A DNA stretch of 64,000 nucleotides, taken from assembly GCA_964006375.1 (NCBI GenBank), contig OZ023265.1, positions 114,439,734 through 114,503,733 on the forward strand, in the 5' to 3' direction. Below are positions 1-13,900 of the stretch, piece after piece; position 1 is the stretch's first letter; each line of letters begins with the position of its first letter. The position numbers and the translations under genes are program-made. This DNA is from Tillus elongatus (taxonomy: Eukaryota > Arthropoda > Insecta > Coleoptera > Cleridae). The notes beneath the pieces were generated by a model. It was not told the DNA's origin and ran no database searches. It saw only the letters and a list, made by a program, of their open reading frames with translations.

Positions 1-48
<48 letters not shown>

Positions 49-87
49 AATAATAGTAATAATGATAATGACAATAATAATAATAAG
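1..87. repeat. AAT/AATGAT trinucleotide microsatellite
   Basis: The window opens inside a run of AAT triplets with interspersed GAT and AGT variants. It is simple-sequence DNA, and its left end lies outside the window. Confidence 0.95.
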
Positions 88-589
88 AGACTCTAATTGG
101 CTAGTTAAATTAGTTCTTAATTTTTTTAATTTGATTTACTTATTTTATTTGTTTATATTAATTTTGCAATGCGTTTTATGAAGAAGTCATGACGCAGCAA
201 GTGCGTTATGGTAGCGAATTTCTATAGAAATAACCTACACTTATATGGATACACGGTGTCCAAAATAAGGCATCTCGATGGAATGACGGTTAAATAATAA
301 AAACCTGCAGAATGGTAAGAGCTTATAGACAGCGGTTCCAGAATTGAATCACCGTTTTTCGTTTTTCAGATATTTCGGTGAAAGTGTTTTTTTGGATTTT
401 AGTTTGTATTTATTTATGCAGTTATTTGAGAGATTTCAAGAAACGACAAGAACTTTCTAGTGGCACTTGTGCAAGCTGTCCAAGCTAAGACCTAAATGGG
501 AAATAAGTTTTGAGTATACTAATTACAATATTGTAATAAGTTTTGAGTATTTTATAGCCAATTTCGGTAACCACATGATTTTATTTTTT

Positions 590-842
590 TCTATATTAAC
601 TTGAAAACGATAACATTTTTGAATAGAGAATTAACAGACCTTTCAAACGACATATCACAAGCCTATACTTCCCTTTTAAAAAAATTGGGGGTTGTACCTG
701 TCATTCGAAGGGGGACGAAGGTAGGGATCGCATTTTCACGTTGAAAAATGTCAATTTATAATTTTAATTTGACGTCTTTCGGGATTTTTCATAAGAATGT
801 ACAGTAACCGAAATAATGATTTTATTCCATTTGGCTTTTACA

Positions 843-847
<5 letters not shown>
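590..847 (+). repeat. Interspersed repeat family A, copy 1, ending at a (TA)n tract
   Basis: This block matches 26540-26765 along its length: a shared segment around CACAAGCC/CGCAAGCC, then TTAAAAAAATTGGG, CATTCGAAGG, TTTTCACGTTG and TTTCGG. A short inverted match lies at 41265-41345. Copy 1 runs straight into the first (TA)n tract, and copy 2 ends in a short TATATATA. No coding frame is visible. It is a non-autonomous element of unknown class. Confidence 0.7.

Positions 848-931
<84 letters not shown>
848..931. repeat. (TA)n microsatellite 1
   Basis: Uninterrupted TA dinucleotides for about 84 bases, sandwiched between two different interspersed repeats. Confidence 0.98.
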
Positions 932-1475
<544 letters not shown>

Positions 1476-1479
1476 GAGT

Positions 1480-1955
1480 AGGTAGATTGAGGCCCCGTAA
1501 TCGAGCTACAATAACCCAACCCACCTTTGTCCACCGCTCTAAGGAGTAGGCAGATTGAGACCTTAGAGTGTCCTTATATATTTCCTTTACTTACCTTTGT
1601 CCATCACTCTAAGCAGTAGGCAGATTGAGGCCTTAGAGTGTCCTTACATATTTCCTTTACCCACCTTTGTTCACCACTCTAAGGAGTAGGCAGATTGAGG
1701 CCTTAGAGTGTCCTTACATATTTCCTTTACCCACCTTTGTCCACTACTCTAATGAGTAGGCAGATTAAGGCCTTAGAGTGTCCTTACATATTTCCTTTAC
1801 CCACCTTTGTCCATCACTCTAAGGAGCAGGCAGATTGAGGCCTTAGAGTGTCCTTACATATTTCCTTTACCTCTTGAAAATGGCTTCAAAACAGGAGCCG
1901 AAACGTCGAGTTTTCATAAATTCTGGACGCGGTTCAACCCTAGAACCAATTATGT
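1480..1955 (+). repeat. VNTR-bearing element, five 70-base units
   Basis: Five head-to-tail units start near 1520, 1590, 1661, 1731 and 1801, each about 70 bases. Each unit has its own palindrome (CACTCTAAGG to CCTTAGAGTG). After the last unit comes the same unique segment as at 1006-1090: a GGCTTC/GGAGCC hairpin, GAAACGTCGAG and TTCTGGACGCGG. Unit number therefore differs between two otherwise alignable copies, as expected for an internal minisatellite in a mobile element. Confidence 0.85.
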
Positions 1956-1994
1956 CTCACATTAAAGACCGCGGAAATATTTCTGAACATATAT

Positions 1995-2342
1995 ATCTTT
2001 CTTAAACGTCATTCTATTTCCGCGACTCTGGTCAATCACTGAGGCCAGGCAGCACTTTCACCTCATTATCCTGGAAATTTTGCCGAACCCCGTCTTTCTT
2101 TAAGAAGGTTATGGATCTTCAACGTGCCAAACATTACATAGTACGTAGAATCGACGGCTTTACGCTCCCTTCGAAGGGCGGAACGTGCAGACATTCAAGT
2201 AGCTCAAACACAATGCCACAACCTCGGTTGATGTTAATTTTACAGTATTTACAAAAAAAAGTGAAAGGGGAACGCTGGGAATCGAACCCAGTACCCTTGA
2301 GTCCAGAGGCACACGGTCTCACCACTAGATGACCGTGGCTCG
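1995..2342 (-). mobile_element. tRNA-derived SINE, copy 1
   Basis: Read on the minus strand it starts with a tRNA-like head. A box A-like segment (TCATCTAGTGGTGAGAC) is followed by a perfect box B (GGTTCGATTCC, complement near 2277-2288). A body of about 260 bases follows that aligns with the SINE at 24525-24893, including AACCTCGGTT and GGAACGTGCAGACATTCAA. The tail includes GGTCAATCACTG on the plus strand. It is a non-autonomous retroposon transcribed by RNA polymerase III when young. This copy has diverged from the other by many substitutions. Confidence 0.85.
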
Positions 2343-2346
2343 TGCG

Positions 2347-2347
2347 A

Positions 2348-2437
<90 letters not shown>
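2347..2437. repeat. (TA)n microsatellite 3
   Basis: About 91 bases of TA beginning five bases after the head of the SINE and ending at a family C remnant (2438-2510, GTGGTCCTAGTTCGCGGTCA). Confidence 0.97.
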
Positions 2438-2440
<3 letters not shown>

Positions 2441-2510
2441 ACTGAGCGCAATAAGTGTTCTAGTGGTCCTAGTTCGCGGTCAACTGAAGAAAATATTTTT
2501 TTACGACTAT

Positions 2511-4589
2511 TAGCTAAAAAGCCGAAATTCTTTTAAAATTGTGACAATTTAGAGCACAATAATTTTGACATTTAGACTTGACAACTAACGAGTTTTAAAA
2601 ATGTTATTATATTTTTTCAATGTCTTATGTTAAATCATAATTTTACAAAATCGCTATCGCAAATGTGTTTTTACCAGTAGATTTAAGAATGGAAAACCGA
2701 TCACTGGATTCTTAGCCTTTACAAGTAAATAATAAAATTTTAACTTTTTACGTCGAGAAGCTGTCCAAGTTTAGAGGAAACATACGAGACACTATACCTA
2801 GTTTACATAAAGTGTGCACGTGTAAAGTTGCAAGTATTAAACTTCTATAAACTTACACACTGTATAATTGTCTACCATAATAAATAAATAATAGCTATCA
2901 TAAGTAGATAATAAATATACCCACCGGTTTGATCTCTGTTGTGTTATCAAAATCAAAATAGACCGTTTATAGATTATTATTACGATACGATGTTTCCAGA
3001 AGTATTTGAAAACCTCCTTCAGATAAGATTTTTCATTTTTGTGCGCGGTCGATTACAAGTCTTCATAATTTCATATTGTCCTGCTAAATATAGGAATTCT
3101 GCTTATTTCATTTTCTGCTTAATATCGCCTCGCCTAAAATGATGTGTAAGTGAAATGCAGGAGCATGTGATTGGCAGTAATTTCCCGGCCTTAATATATA
3201 AAATCACCACCCATACTAGGAAGATGAGCTTCGAAGGAGAGAAGAAATCGCAATTTATAGTTGTGAGAGAGCACCTTAGCAGCAAGTCCAGCAGGCCTGG
3301 ACAAAAGCAGGGAGAGACACACGGACGCTTCGTATAAATCAATAGACCAATGCCGGGGGGATCGGGGGAATCAGGGGCACACATCCAAGAGCAATCTCGA
3401 TGTTTGACTGTGTGCTCCTTGCTCCTTTGCTGTCTGTTTCCGCCCCCGTTTGGCCCTCTAATCGGCCTCCCCCACCCCTCCTAGCTCCCCGTCGATCCAC
3501 ACAGTTCGATCAATTGCAGAAGCGGCTCGTTAAGATTGTTTACGCGCTACAGACAGACATTCAACGAAAATGAAATTACTTGCAACGAATGATTTTAGTT
3601 TGCAAGCGACTGTATAGAGGAGTGGAAAGGCTTCTCTATTCGACGATGAAAAGGGAAACGCGAAGGGAAAGCGGGTGAGGATTTACCACTCGGGCGAAGA
3701 CGGTATTTTAATCCTTGCCGTACAGAAATAGAATATTATATCTGTCGTGCAATTACAGCGAAATCTGTAAGCCTTGCTTGCTGCAAGCCTTCTCGCGCCT
3801 TGATGATTCTATGTCTTTGTCTCCATTACTCGGTCGAGATCAATAATTTCAGATTTTAATTCGCTGAATCGTCGGATCAGCAGAGTTTTAACGCCATTTT
3901 ATTGGTTTTTCACTATTATTACCTTTCGCAGAATATTGATTTTAATTTAACAAATATTCGACCAGATCGATTGTTCAGAGGAAGCTTGTATTTTGCAATT
4001 CTAGTAGTTATCGTTTTTTTCTGATGTGTTGAAAATGCGAGGAAATACATTTTATTTGCTTTTTTATCACAAGGAAATACTAAAATGAACTGGAACTAGA
4101 CATGTGTTGTTATGACAGTTTTTTGCTGTCATCTGTTGAAACTTTTGTATTTATTAATTTTTGTTGTTTTTGTTAAATTGTAAACGTACTGAAATGTTTT
4201 AAAGCTAGAGCAAGGAAGCAAATAAATGCAATCAGTCAGGAATTATACATCTTGTTGTATATAACGAAAATTGGTTATCGTAGTTTCAAATAAAGGTCTG
4301 GTCAAAGCAGTTTAGATGCGTCTGAAAATATATTTAAGATGACCAAGAAAGCAGCAAGAAAGAGGAATAAATAGTGTTCATGATCGACAAATTAAATTTC
4401 AATTGTAAAATGGGAATCTGCGAGGCATCATTGTGAATTTTTCAGAAAGATTTGGGGGTGAAGGAAATGTTAAGCTGAGACGCCCGATCGTTCAAAATTT
4501 AAGAGAGATAATTTCTGATTTTTTTTTTGGGAGTTACTGAAACAAATATTTTTGGAGAGTATCGCATTATTGAAGAAGCATGTAAAAAT
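2511..4589. other. Gene-free stretch with a GC-rich island at 3140-3560
   Basis: No exon or transposon domain was recognised. Composition changes sharply at about 3140-3560, with G and C runs such as CCGGGGGGATCGGGGG and CCCCCACCCCTCC in otherwise AT-rich DNA. A second structured block at 3749-3846 has a diverged relative at 6588-6681. These are candidates for conserved intronic regulatory DNA, but nothing in the sequence proves that. Confidence 0.4.
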
Positions 4590-5640
4590 CTTGAAAGTTT
4601 AGTATTGCAGTTTTGATATAGTTTACTTAGACTTCGCAAAGGCTTTCGAGAGCGTGTTACAAGAAGAGTTTTTGATGGAGCTTAGTGGCTGTGGGATGGT
4701 GCCTTGCTTGGATTTTCAAATTTATCACTGACCGGATTTCTTAGATAATGTTGACACTATTTTCTCACAACCAGCATGTCTGTGGAGTGGCGTCACGTTC
4801 TGGGACTCACTTTATTTCTCATTTGTACAGCTGACCTTTCATCTTTATTACTGTCTGAATGCTCCTTTGATGCAGATAATGCTAATATCTACGGAAATGC
4901 CGAAACTATATTTAGTCAGTTTATAATAGCTTACGAGACACTATAGTGCGATACGTGGTTGATTTCTTCAAACGTAAAAAATATGGGTAAAAATAGGATC
5001 AATTGTGTACAGCTCATCCTATGCTACACAGCGACTTAGGCGTGCTCATTGCTTCTGATCTGTTGTGGTCTCATCATATCCTAAATATCACCTCAATAGC
5101 CAACCAGTGCCTGTTTAAATTTTTAAGTCTTTTTGGATTGCGATTACAACACCAGAATTACTTTCTTCACAACATACATAGGACCAATTTTGGAATTTGC
5201 TGGTTCTGCTTGGTGGACTGTTCTTGTTCAAAATTAAAATCTTCTTGGTTTATCTGAACGCCAAGCAAAAAATTACCTTTTCGTCTAATTCGCCTTACTT
5301 ATAATGACCGCTTATATTTAGCAAATTTAAGTACATTCGGGGTTGGGGGTCAGAGAGGAGGTCTCATATTTATATTTTGTTACCTGAATCACTTGCTATC
5401 GTGTGACTCGTCCTTGCTTTGCATATTGAATAGTGGCCGTCGACTAGAAGGGCATCAATTTCAATTGAAGAACGGGTTGTCAAGAACTCTATTTGACCAA
5501 AGTTTCTCCCCAACCTCGTCTTCGTCTTTGTTGCATGCAACGCTTTGCCGGAAATTCTTCAGGTTGCTGAGATAAAACTGTTTACTGGTGTGGGTGATTG
5601 GCCATAAGCGCGACAATCTGCCGACCTAAAAAAAACACAA
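4590..5640 (+). mobile_element. LINE (CR1/jockey-like) ORF2 3' part, decayed
   Basis: In broken frames it encodes reverse-transcriptase pieces. VYLDFAKAFESV near 4621-4657 is the catalytic YxDFxKAFDxV motif. Further on are DLGVLIASDLLWSHHI and SIANQCLFKFLSLFG near 5030-5150, and a C-terminal GHQFQLKNGLSRTLF near 5440-5500. This order is that of the RT thumb and C-terminus of CR1/jockey-group non-LTR retrotransposons. Several frameshifts and stops make it dead. The upstream part is truncated. The last 55 bases (from CTGGTGT at 5585) match the 3' tail of the tRNA-SINE at 24829-24893, so this LINE family probably mobilises that SINE. Confidence 0.8.
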
Positions 5641-7081
5641 ATATCTTTATACAAGATGTCCAGAAACTGAACTGACAAACTGAAACCCTAGATTTTAGTG
5701 GTAACTTAATGTGGATTACCTTTAATCTGAAAATGTTGCGTAACTGAGCTAAATCATTTTTAAAATGATCCCTTCACATCCTTTTTTTCATATTTATCCA
5801 ATATGTCTTTATTCAGAAAGCTCAGGCTTGGCAGAATTATTAGGCTCTCAAGGGTAGATAGGCGACGGCAAATACGATTTTTTTTCTTGCGATCTTTAGC
5901 GTCTCATCTGGAGTGACCACCGGGCATTTGAATTATATTTCTTCCATCTTTTTGACATTTTTGATATCGCATCCAAAACTTTTAAGTATTTTGTAGGAGA
6001 AACATACTCTGCTTTATTTTTGCCACGATGCACGTGTAGAGGAAATAAAGAAGGAACACCGACAAAAAACAGCTTAGTTGGACTTCTACAAGCAACTTTT
6101 TTTTTACATTTTGCATCAACATTTTCTAAGCTTTGTCTATCAGCAGTCAACTTATCTACAACTAGTTGGCCCCTAATATGCAGTATCAGCAGAAAACAAA
6201 TTGTTCGACATATCTTAGGACACGGACACAATACCTTTTACACGACAATGGTTTTAGCACACGTACTTACAAAAATGAAGGGGCAGTCCAAAAGGAAAAC
6301 CTCATCGAAACATTGCTCAATTAATCAGAAATCAGAATGAAATGAAAAATCTATTGTAGAGAGCGGTTAATGGTAAAGACAAGGCGACACCGCAATTAGG
6401 CTGATGATGACACTCAAAAGGTTAGTGTTCTAAGTCAGCATCAAGAAAATTACATAACATCACACATGGAGCTTTATATTATTTTTTTACCGCTTACATT
6501 TAAGACAAACGCTTCTAAAGTGTGTGGCAGCAAAGTCAGTTTAAAACTAATCAGAGCGTCTGGCCTTCACTAAGCCCGAAACACCCTGCAATTTAGTGCG
6601 AAATCTGTAAAGTTGACTGCAAGCTCCGGTAACTATAGCTGTGTGTACGCTTTGTCTTCATTACCGGGAAGATCAATAACATGTTACGCCGTGGATTGTT
6701 CTTCCTCTTTGTGATAACGAATGCGTTATGCTGGCTGTAACACATCGCCATTGTTTAGGATGTGTTCGCTTTATTATTCCGCAACACATTATTCGCGAAG
6801 GGTCTGAAAGGAGAGGGTTGTTCTAGTACTCTTTAACAGCCACTCAAAAGAATACACTTCAGGGACAATTTAGTTGTCCCGTTCTAGTGTTTTGTTAATT
6901 CAGTTGCTAGTGTTGTACTTTGTGGAACCATTTATGTTGAACTCCACTAATTTGTTAGTCCACTTTGTTTTCCATTTTTCATGTAGATCTGTGGACGGCA
7001 AATTATCAATGACTAATATAATCAAGATTTTTTTGGCTCACAGCTATCTGATAAATATTAATTACAGTTATATAGAATTAC
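5641..7081. other. Gene-free AT-rich stretch
   Basis: No supported gene. A 111-codon minus-strand frame at 5896-6231 has no recognisable domain. At 6588-6681 a block resembles 3749-3846: both have GCGAAATCTGTAA, later TGCAAGC, then CATTAC and GATCAATAA. Confidence 0.35.
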
Positions 7082-7395
7082 AATCACCCAACAAACAAAG
7101 TTTCAGTCCCAGCAAATGCAAATCTCCATAAAAGATTTTCAAAATGAATAATTTAATTTTCCAGTAAGTTAGCAACTCCAGTTTTGATTCTGGATGTATT
7201 CGGTATAAAGGCCATACATGCACAAAATTTTATTGAAATTATGCGTAAGTACCCCACAAACAAAGTTTCAGTCACAACAAATACAAATCTCCATAAAAGA
7301 TTTTCAAAACGAATCACTTTTCCAGTAAATCTGCAACTCCAGTGTAATCGGTATTAAGGCAATACATACACCAAATTTTATTGAAATTAATCACT
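7082..7395 (+). repeat. Two-copy direct repeat, period about 170
   Basis: The segment from ACAAACAAAGTTTCAGTC to ATTTTATTGAAATTA occurs twice in tandem, with shared CAAATCTCCATAAAAGATTT and CAACTCCAGT. The copies differ by scattered substitutions and small indels, so the duplication is old. Confidence 0.85.
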
Positions 7396-7736
7396 ACTCT
7401 TCGGAGACATCTTTTTAGGAAAAATTAACTTTTTTTAGATCCCTGGTTCGATCACGCAGACTAACAAATTTAACTAAGCTATTTTGAAAAGCAAATAGCT
7501 GCCAGGCTTTATTAAAATTACCTCATTCCTTTTGAGTTATCGTTCTAGAGATCTTAGTTCGCCCTCGTTTAAAGACCTGTTCAAAGTGTAAAAGTTAACA
7601 GCTTTCATTACAGAATATTCTTTTATTTGTAAACTTCTAGGTGTGATCCAACGCCCGTCGATGTACTAGTCAGGGGTGTAGTTGTTTTACCTTGCTACTT
7701 TTATTTCCACAGCTTCCCTTTTGTACTGTCTGTTAG

Positions 7737-7840
<104 letters not shown>

Positions 7841-8155
7841 TTTTTTTATTTCTCATACATAACTAGTTTTTATTGTTTAATTTTTTTGGTGCTTTACGGC
7901 TCCTCAGGTTAAAATTTTTTTTTCGTTTACAAAATTGACCAAATTTTTATTATGATACAAATTTTGTTATTTATGCGTTCCTTTGCCTTCCCAAGAGAGC
8001 CAAAAATTGGCTTTTGAATGTTAATTCATTATACTTATTTCCATTATTTTCTTAAAACAGAGCTTCTTTAATTGAATCAGGTAACGGACTTTTCCAATCC
8101 ATTTACAAAAAGAAACCATATTTTATCAACATGGTCATAATTTTTATCGCATTGA

Positions 8156-8157
<2 letters not shown>

Positions 8158-8245
<88 letters not shown>
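8158..8245. repeat. (TA)n microsatellite 5
   Basis: About 88 bases of TA directly to the left of the large foldback element. Confidence 0.98.
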
Positions 8246-9227
<982 letters not shown>

Positions 9228-9549
9228 GTTTCATTTATCTTATTAAAATTTTATTGGCAGTATAATTTAAGTGTTTTTGAAGAAAAAATTGCCGCCATGG
9301 CTCACTTGATGAGGTTTTTGTTTTGTTTATTATTACAAGGAAAAAAAAGTACTTGTATGAAATTTTATTAAAACGAAAACAAAAACTGAAAAGACAAATG
9401 CAAGGAAATAGAAAATGGATAAAAAAAGTACACGAAAAAAGACTATTCTATATGATATGCATATTTAGACTGTCATTTGAAATAAGTCCAGCATGTCGAT
9501 ATTTGAAAAAAAACATAGTTTGAAATGTCAAGTTTGGTCTAATAATATA

Positions 9550-9885
9550 AAAAAAGTCTGAACGCAGCAAGTGCCTTATGGTAGTGAATTTTAATTAAAA
9601 TGTTTTAAAAAGGAAATATGTGCTTTTTTTAAACAAAATATGCATCAAGTGTGATTACCAGTATAACCTATATACTAGAAACAATGTCCCATATTTATCA
9701 AAATAAGTTTAGTGTTTAAAAATGTATCAAAATTTTTCGAAAATAAACTTAAAATATTCGTAAAAACCAGTTTGCTGGCCAACGAACCTTATAGGTTAAC
9801 AGCAAATTGAGCTATTTAAATTTGAAGCATTTAATAAACATTCGCTACCATAAGGCACTTGGTGCGTCCCGAATTTATTTTCTTA
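9550..9885. mobile_element. Repeat family B, near-complete copy (about 330 bases)
   Basis: It starts with GACGCAGCAAGTGCGTTATGG-type sequence (here with GTGCCTTATGG) and ends with the inverted form CGCTACCATAAGGCACTTGG. The interior aligns with 41346-41668, for example CTGGCCAACGAACCTTATAG. Terminal inverted repeats are about 30 bases. No coding capacity was seen. It behaves like a MITE or similar non-autonomous element. Confidence 0.75.
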
Positions 9886-10091
9886 CAAACATGCATTATA
9901 ATTTCGTGGTCGAAATTCGATACATTAAAGGTCACCTCGGAAGTGGCACGGATCGGGGGAATTCGACAATCTAATGGTACTCACCAAATTTCATAAAAAT
10001 CGGCCTCTAATTTTTTGAGTTATCGGTGTGAAAGAAAAGTCCGGTTTTTAATTTTCTTTCTTTAGATTTTCTGAATAATAATACGAAATAA

Positions 10092-10094
<3 letters not shown>
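9886..10094 (+). repeat. Family B downstream unit and pre-(TA)n segment
   Basis: 9886-9975 matches the body of the 187-base unit repeated three times at 41630-42150 (CATGCATTATAATT, GTGGTCGAAATTC). It is followed by CCAAATTTCATAAAAATCGG and TTTTTTGAGTTATCG, a phrase that also precedes or follows (TA)n tracts at 32690 and 38945 (inverted) and 43752 (inverted). Confidence 0.6.

Positions 10095-10169
<75 letters not shown>
10095..10169. repeat. (TA)n microsatellite 7
   Basis: About 75 bases of TA. Confidence 0.98.
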
Positions 10170-10172
<3 letters not shown>

Positions 10173-10315
10173 TTAAACCGACTGAGGACTGAGGATTTGG
10201 GTTCCAGGGGTCTGAGATAGCACTCATTTGAAGACATTTTTTCGAAATTCAAAAGTCGCGATCTCATCACTAGTGATTTTTTCCAAGAAAATTCACTAAA
10301 ATTTAAAACTTGCTG
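10170..10315 (+). repeat. Repeat family C, copy adjoining (TA)n
   Basis: It shares GGATTTGGGTTCCAGGGG, GCACTCATTTGAAGACATTT, AATTCAAAAGTCGCGATCTC and AAGAAAATTCACTAAAA with copies at 32800-32935 and 42370-42515. Each of these begins immediately after a (TA)n tract. Diverged or inverted copies lie at 2438-2510, 34370-34450 and 43550-43666. Confidence 0.75.
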
Positions 10316-10892
10316 TAGTAATTTGTTAATTTTTGTAAGAAAAAACAATTAAGAAACAAAATCAACGTCAGAGTAAGAATTGAGAAGTGTTGTCTAAAAC
10401 AATGCATACATTTCTAAAATAATTATGTGCGTTTATATTTTTTTCTACAAAAAAAAGTAAAATTGTTTACACAAGTCAATTTACCACGGTGTGCCCAGGT
10501 TCGATCGTCAGATCTGTCACTGCATGTTATCTTCTTTTCTTTTGTATGTACCCCCTTTATACAAAAAAGCTGTTCACAGTTTTTGGGGAAGACTATCGCT
10601 TGGTGGTGCATCATTTATGCAGTGTCATTTTTATTTATTGCTTTTATTTATTATACCCCACTGTTATATAGTTTGTTTTAAACCTGAGCTTCTATTACCA
10701 TTTTCATAGCTATTTAAAAACGTTCTTAATTTCAGGCTAATAAATTGAATCAAAGCAAAAATTAATCTTAAATTAATCTTGCTTGTAGCACTTTTAGCAA
10801 TAATTTTCAGACGGGCTCCTAAGACTGCGCCAGTTCTATACATACAAAAATATGATTTGTAAAGTTTTTTTTTTTTTTGAAATTGTGTAGAT

Positions 10893-10896
<4 letters not shown>

Positions 10897-10976
<80 letters not shown>

Positions 10977-10991
10977 TATACATATACATAC
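10897..10991. repeat. (TA)n microsatellite 8
   Basis: TA dinucleotides grading into TACATA variants on the right. Confidence 0.96.
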
Positions 10992-13900
10992 GCATACACA
11001 TATAAAGCTAGATGCATTCTAAGCAAACATAACAGAAATATTATTGCAAACACATTGTGTTGTTATTAGAGCTCACCAGTGAGTCATTACCAATAATAAT
11101 CAAAATATATCCGAAGTAATTGGCCTAAGGTAGCCAAACTCTGAGAGAACCGTGAGCTATATTACAGCCTAGACAATATATGTGTGTATGTATAAGTTAC
11201 ATGTATTTACATGATATATAAGCCCTCTACATACTATAGGTTTATATTTTCACTAATCTAATGCTATTCAACTTTACCAGCAACATGAAGTTTCGAACAA
11301 AGTGATTTCCGAGAAAATGTTTATGGCTTCGATACATGAACAAATTCAGGTTATACTTGTAATAGCATTTCATTATTTCCTACATTATTATTATTATTTC
11401 CATTCTAGACATGCAATGGCAAACATAGCTGATAGAATTAAAAAGCTCGGAAACTTGGTCCTTTTCCCCCGAAACTAATAAAATTAATGTTCAAGAAAGA
11501 CGTAATCTGTCGACGTAAAAGTAAAATACGAGTAGGCCGCCAGAAATTTCTTAAAATATACCAAAGCAATGGGGACTTTATCGAACATGGAGTAATAAAT
11601 GTGCGTTATAGCGTCCAAGCACGAACTACCGATAACGAGCCCTGCATTACCGACCGATATGGTCCAGTAAATGTAATACAGCCCTATGACGTGAGCACCA
11701 AACCCTAGCAAAAAGCTTCGGTTCGGTATCGTTCCTTATATAAAGAGAGAGTTTGAATCGAGCACGTATCTACCTTTCCTTTCTTCGAGCTAAAGACCAG
11801 GCCACTGTTGTACATGCGATGATAAACTGCTTTTCTGTATTTCACGGCTTTCTCTGGATTTTCTCCGTCAAAAATATCTGTGAAAATGTGTTCATTTCCT
11901 ATTATTCTCGCCTTTAATCGAGATGCGAAATGTTTTTGTATAATTTAGTTATAAATCTTTTCTGGAAGTTCAGGCGACATTAATTACCGTGACGGGGAGA
12001 ATTAAACGATCACTCCAACATCTCGATGTTGTCAGGCTTCCATCGGCACCTATTGATTATAAAAAGAAATGCAATTGCAGTACAGTTCATTTGAACTGTC
12101 GTCGACATGATGTCAATCTTTATCTTTTCATATTGATTTTATAAAAAAATATATACCATAGGTTTTAACTTTACGTATCCCTTTAATTTAACACCAAAGA
12201 TTGTAACTCAAATAACTATAACTATCGCTAACTGACGTAGAGCTTTCTCTTTAAAAATGATTTATTTTATTCTTATAAGTTCATACCAATGTATGAGGTT
12301 GAACTAAAGATTGCGCGGCCTAACACAGAAGGCATCTTTTTATCAGCTCTTGTTTACATTATCTTCCAACCTAATTTCCTCTCAAGTCCCTGTCAAGAGT
12401 TGTAATGCCAGGTTAAAAAGAACCCATTATGGCTGTTACAACTTCTGCGGTGGGCGTAAATATTTACATTATCAGATAATTTTTAAGCGTCCGAAATAGG
12501 CGAATGTCTCCATCAACTCAATTTCAGTCACAGGTGTATGCGACGGAACATTACCTTGATTCAACAACACGCCTCTTGTTGAATTTGACCGTAAAGTCCT
12601 TGGCGAAGCACTGGTCTAACACTCCAGTCCGATACATATCCTATTTCATTTGATAACTCCACAGAACCTAATATGGGTTTCTGGTCTAGTATCTCAGAAA
12701 CTTCTTCTTCTTGGTCTATAGTAATATGGTCTGCTTTTGCGGCAAGACTTCTACACTACAACTTTCGCATAAATACACGTTTTGAAATGAAAAGTGATGC
12801 TGTTGATGCCTTCCTAGCTACCTTTTATAATACAGCCGTGGTCCTGCTTGTCCATTGTACGCTTCCCTGGTGTAACATTCCACGATGTCAACATATTGCG
12901 CAATAGAAAAATCTTTTGCTGCCGTTGCTTAAAGGCTTTAATAACGACGGACCAAATGAAAGCGAATAGGTTGTAGTTTATAATCTAATTCAATACCTTT
13001 AAAGGGATCGAATTAATAACTTCTAAAACTATATCCGCCCTATATGTGCAGATTTATTTTAAATACAGACGACTACTTCTCTGCCTAGACAATTGTTCGT
13101 TTTTTTTTCTCTGTAACCACCGTCAAGCGGTGAAACCGGGGAAGAGGAGAAAACGAACAATTTTAAAGCCGAAGAAGTAGCCCATATTTAGTATGGAACG
13201 GTTTCACCAAGGAAGCAAAGCTACAGTTAATGAATTGGAGATTTATTTTGCCATTGTTTAAAATATTTTGGTAACTTATTCGACATATCATATTGTGTCG
13301 CTATATATTAATTGGTCTGTGAAATATTCAGAAAACAAAAATTTTTCGGTTCTACTTTGACAGGCCCTGACTGGTCATGTCGGGTCAGGACCCGACCTGA
13401 CACTTTCATGCATTAACTTGGTCCCTGTTTTATAGTTGGCGCAGTTTAATTTAATTTTTGCGGATTTTTTAAATTACGTTTAAAGAAAGTTACGGACGTT
13501 ATTTTGTATTATAATCATTGGCGTTGGTGTAGCTCGCTGGCAGTCTTAGAAACGAGCAACATATTTATTAAGTTCAAAGTCTTGAGTGATATAAACAAAC
13601 AAAAATCAGGTTAAATTTGTATTAGGTGACCGGCTGCGGCAAAGCCAACAATCGTAATCGGGCTTACCCCAAAATAGATCGACATCACCTGTAACAAAAA
13701 GATGCATATATTTCAGTTATTTTTAGAAAGCCGCAAAAGTAGTAAAGATCAAGAGCTAGAAACCCTTGAAAGAGAAAATACATTTAAAAAATGGGTGTTT
13801 TATTAAACGTGCGGCAGAGGATTTAGTGTTTGTTATTCACTATCTTACAAGATCAACTTATAAACACTGAACAACAATTTCGAGACTTGGTAGTAAAATC

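Noticed and set aside
5896..6231. 111-codon minus-strand ORF
   Set aside because: It has no recognised domain, no splice context and no paralogue in the window. It may be a transposon relic, but this cannot be supported.
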